Source: Helicobacter mastomyrinus
GTDB lineage: Bacteria; Campylobacterota; Campylobacteria; Campylobacterales; Helicobacteraceae
Assembly: GCF_039555295.1 (NCBI RefSeq)
Contig: NZ_CP145316.1
Location: forward strand, 1,555,788 to 1,619,787
Direction: 5' to 3'
DNA: 64,000 bases
Part shown: piece after piece, positions 25,071 through 34,975 of the stretch
Layout of the letters: the number at the start of each line of letters is the position of its first letter
Numbering within the stretch: position 1 is the first letter of the stretch
Notes under the pieces: generated by a model
Databases searched by the model: none
The model's input: only the letters and a program-made list of their open reading frames with translations
Told to the model about the DNA's origin: nothing
Position numbers and translations under genes: made by a program

Positions 25071-27497
25071 ATGGCAGATGAAGTAATCAATCTTGATGAT
25101 GGGACAGAAAACAATAATGCCCCAGATTCTAATGCCAATGACCCAGCCCAAGCAAAAGCTACAGGCTTACTTACAAACTTAAACACGAAATTTCAGCCAT
25201 TTATTGATGAGATAAAAAATAATAAAATAATGCTGTTTGGGCTTATTGCTATTGGGGCGTTGGTAGTTATTCTTCTTATTTTACTCATCGTTTTGATACT
25301 CGTAAGTTCACCTAAGAAAGCCCAAGATGTAGAGAATATCTCACGCAAGATTATTCAGCCAGCACCTATCCTTAGTGAGCAAAAGCGTCCCGAAGTCGAT
25401 GGAGCGGAACTAGGCAATATGATTAAAAAGGCAAATATTCTCTATGAGCAGGGTGATAAGCTAGAGGCATTGCATTTGTTTGAAAATATTGCTGTGTATT
25501 CACAATCTATTGCATATTATAACCTAGGTGTGATTAAGCTTAAAGAGGGGGATTATCAGCAGGCTATTCGTTCATTTGATGGGGCTATTCACGTGGGAGA
25601 AGACATTAGCGTGAGCGCCTTTAATGCGGCATATAGCGCATATATGCTTGGTAATATGAATTTGTATGAATATTATTTAGGCATTAGCTCAAGCTATTTG
25701 TTCTATGTGGCTAATCAACCCCTTTACTCCTATTTGTATGGCTTATTGGAATATTACAAAGGATTCTATTTTGAATCCCTCTCACCCTTTTTGAACCCAA
25801 GCAGCAAAAGTTATGTAAATGAGAGTAAAAAGATGGCTGCAGAGGTATTTTTGATTTTTGGTGATGAGTATAATGCCCTTGCTCAACTCAAGCAAGTAGC
25901 GAATAAAGATGATAATTTTGCTATTGCACTTTTACACGCGCGACTTGGGGAATACACTCAAGCGCGGCAATATCTCTATGAGTATCTTGCCTCACACGCA
26001 GGCGATCCACAGGCGTTAATGGCATTGCAGCTTATTGAACTCAAAAACAATAATTACAAAGAGAGCGCACTCATTTTGGATAGATTAAATGCAAAAGAGG
26101 AAGACGCAAAGGTGTTTGATGTCTATCCTATTAAGGTAAAGTTACGCGATGATTTGTTTGATATTAATCTCGCTCAAGAGAATTTTTGGAATCGTCGCTT
26201 TGAGCATAATAAAATCCTAGGTTATAAGATTTTGTTTTATTATGCGCCCTTTTTGGTTTTTGATGCGCAAAAGGCACTTGATATTATAGATGATGGAAAT
26301 CTTAATGCTCACGCAAATAATATTCAAAATGCTAAAAGCACATTGCAAGAGGGGCAGAAAGTCTCACAGATTAATCGCTCAATTGCTCAAGATTTACGCA
26401 CGTTAGCGCTACGGCAAGATATACGTCAAAGCCTCAAATCTATGGAATCTTCGCTCAAAACCTATCCTAATCACTCTGTTTTGCATTATAATGTGGGGCT
26501 GCTCTATGCACAAATGAGTGATTTTGACAATGCATATTTGCATTTTATTCGTGCTTATCATTTGGATTCAAATAATCTTATCGCGGGGATTTTTGCACTT
26601 ATGTGTGCAGAGCTTACTTATAGAGATACCACGCGCTTAAGTCATTCAATCTCTAGCGATTTAGCAGATATGGCAGATATGAACGTTACTAATAAAGTTG
26701 AATATCAATTTTTGCTCTCCCTCTTTCGCTATACAAGCGATTCACCCCTTGATTCGCTTGATTGGCTTAGTGATTTGCAAAAGCAAGCCCCCTATGAGCG
26801 CAAACCTATCTATTACGCACTTCAGGCAGTTTATGGTATTTATGCTATGAATGAAAAGCAGGTGGTGGGTGCGTTTGAATATTTGAAAAGAATCTATACA
26901 AATGATGTTGTGGCGAATACAATGTATGAGCTAGGTAAGCGATTTCGTGTAAATCTTAAAGATGTCGCATTGCAAATGAATGCAATATATAAGGAAAAAA
27001 AATTAGATATGCGCTCTATTTATTATGGACCCTCGCTTGCAAGGGAGCTTTATATTTATGTCGGATTTGTAACAGGCTCTTTACACTCTGTCCAAGAAGA
27101 ATTAGAAGCAAAGGTTATAGCAGAGACACAAACGAGTAATGGTATTTTGCAGGCTTTGGGCTTATCTTATATTTATAGTAATGATTTTGAAAAAGCCTTT
27201 GCGATTTATAACTCATTGCTTGACGATTTACACGAAGTAGATTCTCAAACGCGCTTTTTAGCTGCTATCGCTGCAATGGGGGCAAATCGCCACGAGAATG
27301 CTGTAGCATTGTTGCAACTTGCTAAGATAGAATCTGCTACGAATTTTGAGGCACGTTATGCTTTGGGCTTACTCTATCAAGAGGGTAAAAATATGAAGGC
27401 TGCTGTGCAGCATTATGATAAGATAGCCAATAGTAATTTTGAATCCGAGTTTTTTGATTTTGAGATTGATACGAGTAATTTGCTTCAATCTCCATAA
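25071..27497 (+). CDS. pflB: Flagellar motor disk protein PflB (TPR protein)
   Basis: An 808-residue protein. A cytoplasmic N-terminus is followed by one membrane helix (residues 53-80, 'IMLFGLIAIGALVVILLILLIVLILV') and a large periplasmic domain built of tetratricopeptide-type repeats, e.g. 'YYNLGVIKLKEGDYQQAIRSFDGAIH' and 'LHYNVGLLYAQMSDFDNAYLHFIRAYHLDSNN'. Length, topology and position next to serS match PflB, which forms the proximal disk that scaffolds stator units in Campylobacter and Helicobacter flagellar motors and is needed for motility. Identification relies on synteny and architecture. Confidence 0.85.
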   Translation: MADEVINLDDGTENNNAPDSNANDPAQAKATGLLTNLNTKFQPFIDEIKNNKIMLFGLIAIGALVVILLILLIVLILVSSPKKAQDVENISRKIIQPAPILSEQKRPEVDGAELGNMIKKANILYEQGDKLEALHLFENIAVYSQSIAYYNLGVIKLKEGDYQQAIRSFDGAIHVGEDISVSAFNAAYSAYMLGNMNLYEYYLGISSSYLFYVANQPLYSYLYGLLEYYKGFYFESLSPFLNPSSKSYVNESKKMAAEVFLIFGDEYNALAQLKQVANKDDNFAIALLHARLGEYTQARQYLYEYLASHAGDPQALMALQLIELKNNNYKESALILDRLNAKEEDAKVFDVYPIKVKLRDDLFDINLAQENFWNRRFEHNKILGYKILFYYAPFLVFDAQKALDIIDDGNLNAHANNIQNAKSTLQEGQKVSQINRSIAQDLRTLALRQDIRQSLKSMESSLKTYPNHSVLHYNVGLLYAQMSDFDNAYLHFIRAYHLDSNNLIAGIFALMCAELTYRDTTRLSHSISSDLADMADMNVTNKVEYQFLLSLFRYTSDSPLDSLDWLSDLQKQAPYERKPIYYALQAVYGIYAMNEKQVVGAFEYLKRIYTNDVVANTMYELGKRFRVNLKDVALQMNAIYKEKKLDMRSIYYGPSLARELYIYVGFVTGSLHSVQEELEAKVIAETQTSNGILQALGLSYIYSNDFEKAFAIYNSLLDDLHEVDSQTRFLAAIAAMGANRHENAVALLQLAKIESATNFEARYALGLLYQEGKNMKAAVQHYDKIANSNFESEFFDFEIDTSNLLQSP

Positions 27498-27517
27498 TTT
27501 CTATACTTATGAGGAGA

Positions 27518-28555
27518 CTATTTTATCTCCCCAGCAGCCTTTTTAGGCGTGAATATGGCTTCTGCTTGCCTTTGTGTAAGCGAGATGGCAAAAATATCTT
27601 TATAAAATTGCTGCGTTTGGGCTAAAAGTGCCTTGTTATCTGCATATTGCGGGTAATTATGCTGATAGAGCCATAATAAAACAATAGGCAAATCTAAGCT
27701 AGGAGCAAAGGGACGATAAGAGCCAAGAGGGAATTTATACACCCTTTTATTCTGCACTGCAAGAAGTGGCTGCCAGAGGGGATTATTAAGCAAATCACTT
27801 GGCAAAAGTGTATTAAAATTATTAAGATAGATAATATCAGGATTAAGCCTATATGCCTCTTCAAGCGTCATTTTCACAATGCCCTTATCCTGCAAAACAT
27901 TTTCCGCTCCGCTATTTTGCAACAAAGAGTTAGCGAAGATTCCACCCGCTGAAAACGATTGATAATTATCAAAATGATGAATGATTAAGGCTCTAGGCTT
28001 GTTTTTTTCTCCTTGTAATGCCTCATCAAGCCGCTTTTGAATCCCCTGCGTATAGTCTAAAAATCGTCCCGCCACCTCCTCCTTGTCTAAAATAGGCGCA
28101 AGAAGCGTGAGCCAACCTTTAATGCTTTGATATGAGTCATATCCCCACGCGCTCACACTTACCTCTATGGTGGGAATCCCACTTTTTTTCATCGCTTGAC
28201 ATAGCTTTGTGTTTGCATTATGGCAGATAAACAAATCAGGCTTTAAGAGCAATAGCTCCTCTATATTTTCATTCTCTCCATCTTTGATATGCGCGATTTG
28301 GGGGAAAAGCTCTAGCATAAAGGACGCTTTTAGCGCGTTTTTACTTGCCTTTGGCATATACACAATGCTTTTAGCACTATGTTCTAAGAGCATAATCACA
28401 GAGGGCAGGGGCCACATACCTCCAGCGATGACAATACGTGAGGGCTTTTTAGCGATAGTAGTCTTATAGCCTTTGTCATCTATATGTGTATAGGGATATG
28501 CCGCCCACGCACTCGCGCAAAGCATTAAAGCAGCAAGATATGCAATAAACTTCAT
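27518..28555 (-). CDS. ABC transporter metal/siderophore-binding protein
   Basis: About 345 residues, starting at ATG 28555, with signal peptide 'MKFIAYLAALMLCASAWA'. It is a FecB/BtuF-like cluster protein: 'YKTTIAKKPSRIVIAGG' begins the first lobe, 'IEELLLLKPDLFICHN' is the hinge-side strand, and the second lobe has 'GIVKMTLEEAYRLNPDIIYLNN'. The periplasmic protein should pass its ligand to the permease at 32349. Its ATG overlaps the stop of the upstream unknown gene (ATGA), so both are co-translated. The ligand could be a ferric chelate, haem, B12 or a nickel/cobalt complex; the sequence does not decide. Confidence 0.85.
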   Translation of the reverse strand: MKFIAYLAALMLCASAWAAYPYTHIDDKGYKTTIAKKPSRIVIAGGMWPLPSVIMLLEHSAKSIVYMPKASKNALKASFMLELFPQIAHIKDGENENIEELLLLKPDLFICHNANTKLCQAMKKSGIPTIEVSVSAWGYDSYQSIKGWLTLLAPILDKEEVAGRFLDYTQGIQKRLDEALQGEKNKPRALIIHHFDNYQSFSAGGIFANSLLQNSGAENVLQDKGIVKMTLEEAYRLNPDIIYLNNFNTLLPSDLLNNPLWQPLLAVQNKRVYKFPLGSYRPFAPSLDLPIVLLWLYQHNYPQYADNKALLAQTQQFYKDIFAISLTQRQAEAIFTPKKAAGEIK

Positions 28556-30036
28556 AGATTCCCTTTTGTGCGTAAAATATCTTCCTCCACCCATTGCATA
28601 AAGGCGTCAAAAAACGGCTCTGTTGTAGGCATAAAGCCCTGCCCTAAGTGAAATTCAGGATCAAGTGAAGTGATATATAAGTTTCCCCTAAATGAAGTAT
28701 CTTTATAGATAATGCTCTCATCAAGTTCATTTATGAGAATCTTTTGGGCATTTTGAGGTGGGTAGAATGCCCCGTGGCAATGCCATTTCGCCACACTCAC
28801 AGGGATTTTGCTAAATAATCCTTGAGTGGTTTTCTCCTCTGTTTTTTCTCCATTGACATCAAGCGCATATAAGGGCATATTCGCCCCATTAATGAGCCAC
28901 CACCAGAAATTCACTTCATAATCTTTCCATATTACATTAGGCAGATAATCCCCCATAATCTCCCCAAAAGAGATGATATGCCCTCCATTTTGCAGATAGT
29001 CTAAAAATTTTTGTTTATGCGGGTTAAGGTATTTTACATTCAATCTTGAAGCAAGGACGATGTAATCAAAATCATTGAAATTGAGTGAATCTAAATGCAA
29101 AAAATGACAACGTTTGCTAAAGAAATGCGCGTATTTTGCATTTTTATTACTGAAAAAATACCGATGGAACGAGCCTCCGCCTGTGATAATGGCATTTTTA
29201 AGCTCTGGGCGTGAGAGGCTTTGCTTACTTTTATCTGCTTTAAAGTTAAGATAAGATTCTACAGGAATGCGTGATACATCATCGTTATTTGGATATTGTG
29301 TTGCCTTTTGCCTTAGGGCTTTGTAGTCCTTTTTTTGCAAGGTTTGCAAAAGCCATTTGAGGAGATTGAGCCCCATTTTTCTTGCTGTGGTGTTATCAAA
29401 TAGCCCAAAGCTTAGCAAATCCGCATTTGCGGTTAGGAGCATCACGCCATTGGTAGAATCTGCATCGATATAGCCCACACATCGCCCCTCATTATCGCTT
29501 AATATCCACTCGATACTATCAGGCAGCTCACTCACATCAAAATACCCACGATTGAAAAAGCCCTTAACGCCCATGCGGTAGTTTATATCATACTTCCTCA
29601 CACCTTCAAAAATGATATTTGCACTTTGGCTTTTCTCAAACTTCACCACTCGCTTAACGATAGGCATAGCACTTTGTATATAGCCACTGCTATGGGGTAA
29701 AATGCGCTCAAAATCGCTCATAAATGACAGCACCACGCCACCAGACTGCAAATAATGTAAAATCTTATCTCTAAAGAGGCTCAAAAAATATTCATCAATC
29801 CCCATAGGCAGCACAATAGAGCAAAACTCAAGCAAATTTATATCTTTAAAATCTTCATAGAGATTCACATATTCTAAAATATGCCGATACAAGAAATGCT
29901 TACTCAAACTTTGGCTTTTCAAGCTCCCTGTGTCAATATAGGCAATTTTGCCAAAAGCATTGAGTTCTTTATGTTGATAAAAAGCCTCTAATTTGTGGTT
30001 TTCCTCTGCATTACAGGAATCTATCATCGTACCCAT
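28552..30036 (-). CDS. Unrecognised internally duplicated protein in the metal uptake locus
   Basis: A 494-residue protein without signal peptide or membrane helix. Two halves look related: 'LFRDKILHYLQSGGVVLSF' with 'SDFERILP' (about residues 87-115) and 'PHKQKFLDYLQNGGHIISF' with 'GEIMGDYLP' (about 340-370), each after a hydrophobic strand ending in 'IVLP' or 'IVLA'. This resembles the core of class I glutamine amidotransferase-like folds, but no catalytic triad is clear. It starts after AAAGGAG. It is coupled to the binding protein gene and divergent from the TonB receptor, so a role in handling the imported ligand is possible. Function unknown. Confidence 0.7.
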   Translation of the reverse strand: MGTMIDSCNAEENHKLEAFYQHKELNAFGKIAYIDTGSLKSQSLSKHFLYRHILEYVNLYEDFKDINLLEFCSIVLPMGIDEYFLSLFRDKILHYLQSGGVVLSFMSDFERILPHSSGYIQSAMPIVKRVVKFEKSQSANIIFEGVRKYDINYRMGVKGFFNRGYFDVSELPDSIEWILSDNEGRCVGYIDADSTNGVMLLTANADLLSFGLFDNTTARKMGLNLLKWLLQTLQKKDYKALRQKATQYPNNDDVSRIPVESYLNFKADKSKQSLSRPELKNAIITGGGSFHRYFFSNKNAKYAHFFSKRCHFLHLDSLNFNDFDYIVLASRLNVKYLNPHKQKFLDYLQNGGHIISFGEIMGDYLPNVIWKDYEVNFWWWLINGANMPLYALDVNGEKTEEKTTQGLFSKIPVSVAKWHCHGAFYPPQNAQKILINELDESIIYKDTSFRGNLYITSLDPEFHLGQGFMPTTEPFFDAFMQWVEEDILRTKGNL

Positions 30037-30147
30037 TTTTTCTCCTTTTGTGTTGTTTTAAGAATCTTGGAAATTCTATTGCGTTTTTTTTTCTTTTTCA
30101 ATACAATAACCGCTCTTAATTTTAATTTTTACTTAAAAGGACGCATA

Positions 30148-32349
30148 ATGAAAGCCACAATTCCCAATTTTACATATATCTATGCTACTTTACTTTTTTG
30201 CACATTTGGTTTTACACAAGAGAATAATATGCAAGATTCAAAAGTCAGTAATGAGAATGAAAATATACAAAATGTGAAACTTGAAAAGTCTGTTATCAAG
30301 GCGCAAGTCTCTTCAAGTGAGTTGCCACTAGAGTTTCAAAGTAAGCAAATCAGTATTGTTGATAGCAATACATTGCTAGAATCGAGCACGGGTAATATCC
30401 AAAGTGTGCTAGAAAATGTCCCGAGCATTTTGTATTCCCGCTCTGGTGGGATTAATGGGCAGATTACATTCCGTGGGCAAAATAGTAATAATCAACGCTC
30501 CATCATAATGATTGATGGAGTGCGCTTCTCTGGACGCTCTACTTTAGAGTTTAATACCCTAGATCCTTATGCTTTTGAGAGTATAGAAGTTTTGCGCGGT
30601 GCGGCTAGCTCACTTTGGGGGAGTGATGCGCAAAATGGCGTGATTAACTTCCGCTCTCGCACGTCAAATTACAATATCGGGGGCGAGTCTTTCAAAGCCA
30701 CAGCGAGAATCCGCGCTTTAGAGTATGGTAGTGTGAATAATCTCTTTGGCGGGAGGGCAGAGATATTAGGCGGAGGTGGAGGCTGGGATATGCTTATTGG
30801 CTTTGGAGCAAAGACTGCGAGTGATTACAGCACACCCATCACCGAAAATGGCAGCAACAAGGCGAAAAACTCATCTTTTAACTACTATGGCATAGATTTT
30901 AACATCGGCTATACAAAGAATGCCACACGTTATTACACACAAGGGCGTATCACAAGGATAGAATCTCATCGCGCAGGAGGTTATGGCGCAGCTCCGGGAA
31001 GCTCTTATGGAATCTATATGAGCGAAAATCCTATAAGTGAATATTATCTCCGCATTGGCGCGAAGTCTTATAATCTAAGCTTTGCAGATTCTATGGAGAG
31101 TTATTTGTACTATCGCCATTGGGATACGGATATTTGGAATAATCGCAGTGCATTTAATAATGGCGCAAATATCCACCAAAAAGTTTATGATAATAATTAT
31201 TTTGGCGGAAGGCTTATCTATAATAGTGTGATAGGGAAGCATAGTCTCGCTTATGGCGTGGAGTTTGAAAGTGCTATCTCACCCACACAAGTGCGACAGA
31301 TTAATCTTGGGAGCGGTGCTGCCAATACGACCAATCGTCCCAGCACCAGCACAGACTTTGCCATCTTTGCAAAAGATGATTATAGCGCGACAAATAATTG
31401 GATACTCTCTGCCTCTTTGCGCGGGGATTATGTGCTAAGCACTATTTCCAAAACCCGCTCAAGCACGGAAAATACACAGATTGCAGGAGGGAACAATCAA
31501 GCTAGTTATATAGAATCCGCAAAACTCTTAGATGAAAATAGCATTATCCACAATGGCGCAATCACAGGTGCGCTTGGCTCTGTGCTATTTTTTAATGATT
31601 ATGTGAGCAATGTGATCAATATCTCGCATAATTTCAAAGCCCCAGCCGCAGGCACTCGTATGCAAACCACTCCCGGAGGCAACTCTTCGCTTACATTAGC
31701 AAATCCGCTCATTAAACCAGAGTATTCACAAAGCGCGGAATTTGGCTTTAGAATCCAAAGTGATAATCACTTTGTCTCATTAATAGGATTCTTTACTTAC
31801 TATCAAGATATGCTGACCCTTAGCACCTATCAAAATGCTAACATTACAAATGTTACAAATTTGTATCGCTATGAGAATGTGGGACGAGCATATATCACCG
31901 GAGCGGAGCTAGAGGGCAGACATAGCTTTTTTGATGATGTGTTTGTGATACGTTATGCAGGAGCGTATAACTATGGGCAAAATATCACTGATAAAAAGCC
32001 TATTGCCTATCTTGCACCACTTTATGGGCAGGTTTCTTTTGATTTAAACTTCCGCAAATGGCATTTACACTGGACGCAAAGAGCCTATGGAACAAAAACG
32101 CGCATAGATGTGGGTGAAGAGCGCAAGACTACGGCTTATACGATGAGTGATATCTATGTGGGATTAAAGCTAGGGGGCTTTAGCGCGAGGGCGCAAGATA
32201 TGGAGCTTTTAGTAGGGGTGAGTAATCTCTTTGATAGTATAGGCCGCAATCCTGTGGTGGTGCAAAGCATAAATCATAATATCGCGCTTACCAATCCGCT
32301 TGTTGAGCCCGGTAGAAATGTATTTGTGAAATATATTTGGAATTACTAA
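30148..32349 (+). CDS. TonB-dependent outer membrane receptor
   Basis: About 733 residues, starting at ATG 30148 after AAAAGGA; longer upstream readings are noncoding. A signal-like N-terminus ('IYATLLFCTFGFTQ') is followed by a plug domain: 'LPLEFQSKQISIVDSNTLLES', 'VLENVPSILYSRSGGINGQITFRG', 'IMIDGVRFSG', and the family motif 'ESIEVLRGAASSLWGSDAQNGVINF'. The 22-strand barrel follows, ending in 'PGRNVFVKYIWNY' with a terminal aromatic residue. It imports a chelated metal or cobalamin with TonB energy. The stop overlaps the permease ATG (TAATG). A T9 tract lies in its leader (30084-30092). Confidence 0.92.
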   Translation: MKATIPNFTYIYATLLFCTFGFTQENNMQDSKVSNENENIQNVKLEKSVIKAQVSSSELPLEFQSKQISIVDSNTLLESSTGNIQSVLENVPSILYSRSGGINGQITFRGQNSNNQRSIIMIDGVRFSGRSTLEFNTLDPYAFESIEVLRGAASSLWGSDAQNGVINFRSRTSNYNIGGESFKATARIRALEYGSVNNLFGGRAEILGGGGGWDMLIGFGAKTASDYSTPITENGSNKAKNSSFNYYGIDFNIGYTKNATRYYTQGRITRIESHRAGGYGAAPGSSYGIYMSENPISEYYLRIGAKSYNLSFADSMESYLYYRHWDTDIWNNRSAFNNGANIHQKVYDNNYFGGRLIYNSVIGKHSLAYGVEFESAISPTQVRQINLGSGAANTTNRPSTSTDFAIFAKDDYSATNNWILSASLRGDYVLSTISKTRSSTENTQIAGGNNQASYIESAKLLDENSIIHNGAITGALGSVLFFNDYVSNVINISHNFKAPAAGTRMQTTPGGNSSLTLANPLIKPEYSQSAEFGFRIQSDNHFVSLIGFFTYYQDMLTLSTYQNANITNVTNLYRYENVGRAYITGAELEGRHSFFDDVFVIRYAGAYNYGQNITDKKPIAYLAPLYGQVSFDLNFRKWHLHWTQRAYGTKTRIDVGEERKTTAYTMSDIYVGLKLGGFSARAQDMELLVGVSNLFDSIGRNPVVVQSINHNIALTNPLVEPGRNVFVKYIWNY

Positions 32350-33338
32350 TGAATCTTGTTAAGCCTTTGGTGTTATATAGTGGCTGGATTCTTATTATTG
32401 CGCTTGTGGGGAGTTTTTGCTTAAGTGTGGGGCGATATAATATCTCCCTTATTGATGTGCTATATTGCCTTGTAGGACAAGGCGATGAGACACAGAGTAA
32501 TATTATCTTCTCCTTTCGTCTGCCTCGCATTATTTTAGCCATTGTCATAGGAGCGGGGCTTAGTGCGGCGGGAGTGGCATTTCAAAGTCTGTTTAGGAAT
32601 CCTCTAGCCACGCCTGATATTTTGGGCGTTACAAGCGGAGTGAGCTTTGGCGCGGTGCTTGGGCTGCTGCTAGGGTTAAGTATAGGCTATATTAGCTTTG
32701 TAGGCTTTATCTTTGGCTTAGCTTCTTTAGCCTTAGTCGTGCTGATAGGCTATAACAAAAATATGCCCTATGAAACTACAAGTATGATTCTAAGCGGGAT
32801 TATCATCGGCGCGTTGTTTCAAAGCTTGATTGGCATTTGCAAATATGTAGCTGACCCGCAGGATACTTTGCCTAGCATTACTTATTGGCTTTTAGGCTCA
32901 TTAGATACTTCGCTAGATACGTATGTGATATGGAGTTTAGTGGGTATTATGCTGGGGATAGGCGTAATTTTTATCTTGCGCTGGAAGCTTAATCTCTTAA
33001 TGCTGCAAGATGATGAGGCGATTTCTCTAGGTGTGAATCTACCTCTCTTGCGCGTTTTAAGCATATTTGCAAGCACGATGATTGTTGCCTGTGCGATTAG
33101 TGTATGTGGTGTGATAGGCTGGGTAGGGCTGCTTGTGCCACATATCGCAAGGCTTATAGTAGGCAATGATACAAGCAAGATTGTGCCTTTGAGTTTGTTT
33201 ATAGGGGCGTTATTTTTAGTCGTGGTGGATACATTCTCGCGCACGATGTCTGCTTCACAGATTCCCATCTCTATCCTTACTTCGCTTTTTGGTGCGCCAT
33301 TTTTTATCTACATCTTGCGTAAAAGTAAAAGGAGCTAA
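32349..33338 (+). CDS. FecCD-type ABC transporter permease
   Basis: A 329-residue inner membrane permease of the FecCD/BtuC family with about ten helices. Family segments: 'FRLPRIILAIVIGAGLSAAGVAFQSLFRNPLATPDILGVTSGVSFGA', 'YWLLGSLDTS', and near the end 'CGVIGWVGLLVPHIARLIVGND', which includes the coupling-helix region to the ATPase. It starts at ATG 32349 overlapping the receptor stop. With the ATPase it forms the importer for the ligand delivered by the divergent binding protein. Confidence 0.93.
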   Translation: MNLVKPLVLYSGWILIIALVGSFCLSVGRYNISLIDVLYCLVGQGDETQSNIIFSFRLPRIILAIVIGAGLSAAGVAFQSLFRNPLATPDILGVTSGVSFGAVLGLLLGLSIGYISFVGFIFGLASLALVVLIGYNKNMPYETTSMILSGIIIGALFQSLIGICKYVADPQDTLPSITYWLLGSLDTSLDTYVIWSLVGIMLGIGVIFILRWKLNLLMLQDDEAISLGVNLPLLRVLSIFASTMIVACAISVCGVIGWVGLLVPHIARLIVGNDTSKIVPLSLFIGALFLVVVDTFSRTMSASQIPISILTSLFGAPFFIYILRKSKRS

Positions 33339-33342
33339 TAAT

Positions 33343-34125
33343 ATGCTTAGGATTGATAATGCCTCATTTTATAGAATCTACAAGGGCAAAAAGCAGGAGA
33401 TTCTAAGAAACATTAACTGCACTCTGCAGGAGGGAGAGGTGTTAAGCATTCTAGGGCGCAATGGTGCGGGAAAGACGACATTGCTCAAATGTATGGTAGG
33501 GCTGCTCAAATGGAGCGCGGGGGAAAGTCTGCTTATGGGTAAGGCTTTAGGGCATTATACACACAAGGAGATGTGGAAGATTATCTCCTATGTGCCACAG
33601 GCAAAGACTTATAGCTTTGACATGAAAGTGCTTGATATGGTGGCTCTTGGGTGTAATCCTTTTGTGGGTATTAAGCCTAAGGCAAAGCACTTTGAAGATT
33701 CTCTAGCGATGTTAGATGAGCTGAAGCTATCTCATTTAGCGCAAAAGTGGTGCCTAGCCTTAAGTGGCGGAGAGCTGCAAATGGTGCTTTTCGCCCGTGC
33801 GTTAGTCAAAAAGCCTCGCGTATTGATTTTAGATGAGCCTGAATCTAACCTTGATTTTTTCAATCAAAAGACAATATGCGATACTCTCAAGCAATGCTCC
33901 CAAAATGGCGTAAGCGTGATTTTAAACACACATTTTCCCTCTCACGCGCGATTTCTCTCACATAAGGCAATTTTACTCCACAAAATCGATGATAGCTTTC
34001 ATAGCTCTACAAATGCGACCTTTGGAGACGCAAAAGCAATTTTAAGCGAATCTGCTCTAAGTACCCTATATAATGTGCGCCTCCACTTAAGCCCACAGCA
34101 AGATGAATATGTGTTAAGAATCTAG
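33343..34125 (+). CDS. FecE-type ABC transporter ATPase
   Basis: About 260 residues, starting at ATG 33343 after AAAAGGAG. Walker A is 'LGRNGAGKTTLLKCMVGLL', the Q-loop is 'ISYVPQAKTY', the signature is 'LSGGELQMVLFARALVKKPRVLILDEPESNLD' (positions 130-165, including Walker B), and the switch His is in 'ILNTHFPSH'. It powers the permease encoded just upstream, four bases away. A likely end of the transcript follows at about 34,130-34,200. Confidence 0.93.
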   Translation: MLRIDNASFYRIYKGKKQEILRNINCTLQEGEVLSILGRNGAGKTTLLKCMVGLLKWSAGESLLMGKALGHYTHKEMWKIISYVPQAKTYSFDMKVLDMVALGCNPFVGIKPKAKHFEDSLAMLDELKLSHLAQKWCLALSGGELQMVLFARALVKKPRVLILDEPESNLDFFNQKTICDTLKQCSQNGVSVILNTHFPSHARFLSHKAILLHKIDDSFHSSTNATFGDAKAILSESALSTLYNVRLHLSPQQDEYVLRI

Positions 34126-34210
34126 TGTGGATTATAATCTTTGGAATCTTGTAAAATTTAAGGCAGGATGGGTAAGAGAAAGTGAATTAAACTCTTATCC
34201 TTGGAGGATA

Positions 34211-34972
34211 TTAGCGGAAGAGATTTTCAAGCACCATACCGCACTCTAGCATAAGTGCATAATCCTTACTTGCGGGTTGTGTAAGAGAAGAGGAATGTAT
34301 ATAGGACTTATTATTGAGTAATGTGCCATTAAGACGCACATAAAAATCTGTCCTCTTACTATAAGGGCTACTACGTTTGAAGAGTAGCCCAATAGAAGCG
34401 TCGATTCTATAGCTTCCATCAAGGCTAGGTGCCATAGATTCAAAGTCTTCACCCATATAACGTCTAGCAACAAATGGAGCTATGCCTAAATTTGCCTCAA
34501 ATGCTAAACGCTCTGTAAGAGTGGTGCGATTAAATAGAGAAGGACATACAGATACATAGCCCGCTGTAAATCCTCCCTTTTCATACTGGTTAAAACGATA
34601 GCCCTCAATTCGTGGTGCAAGATAAATAAAAAAGAGCCTATCTCTCTCGCCAAGTTTTAACCCAATATGTGCTGCCACAGAGCTAAAGAAATAGGCTTTA
34701 CTCTCTTTGTGAGTGCTAGAGTCGGCATAAGATGTAAAGATAGGACGTGTAAAACCCACTAGAGTATCAACAGCCAAATACAATCTTTGCCAATGATATC
34801 CAGAATATATAGAAAGATAAGCACCTGTGTTGTGCGCTTGAGACAATGGAGTTTTAAGGCTGCTATAATGTGCACCTATACCTAGGCGGTCATCATCATA
34901 ATAACTTGTATTGCAGGTGTAGGCAAGAGCATTGCCTACAAGAAGCAAGAAGACAAAAAGGGTTTTACCCAT
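34211..34972 (-). CDS. Putative outer membrane barrel protein
   Basis: A 253-residue secreted protein with signal peptide 'MGKTLFVFLLLVGNALA'. The mature part alternates polar and hydrophobic residues in strand-length segments: 'DRLGIGAHYSS', 'GAYLSIYSGYHWQRLYLAVDTLVG', 'FFIYLAPRIEGYRF', 'TDFYVRLNGTLL', 'DYALMLECGMVLENLFR'. It has three to four cysteines. It is coupled, three bases downstream, to the small secreted peptide gene, which suggests that the two work together. No family is recognised with confidence. Confidence 0.6.
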   Translation of the reverse strand: MGKTLFVFLLLVGNALAYTCNTSYYDDDRLGIGAHYSSLKTPLSQAHNTGAYLSIYSGYHWQRLYLAVDTLVGFTRPIFTSYADSSTHKESKAYFFSSVAAHIGLKLGERDRLFFIYLAPRIEGYRFNQYEKGGFTAGYVSVCPSLFNRTTLTERLAFEANLGIAPFVARRYMGEDFESMAPSLDGSYRIDASIGLLFKRSSPYSKRTDFYVRLNGTLLNNKSYIHSSSLTQPASKDYALMLECGMVLENLFR

Positions 34973-34975
34973 AGC

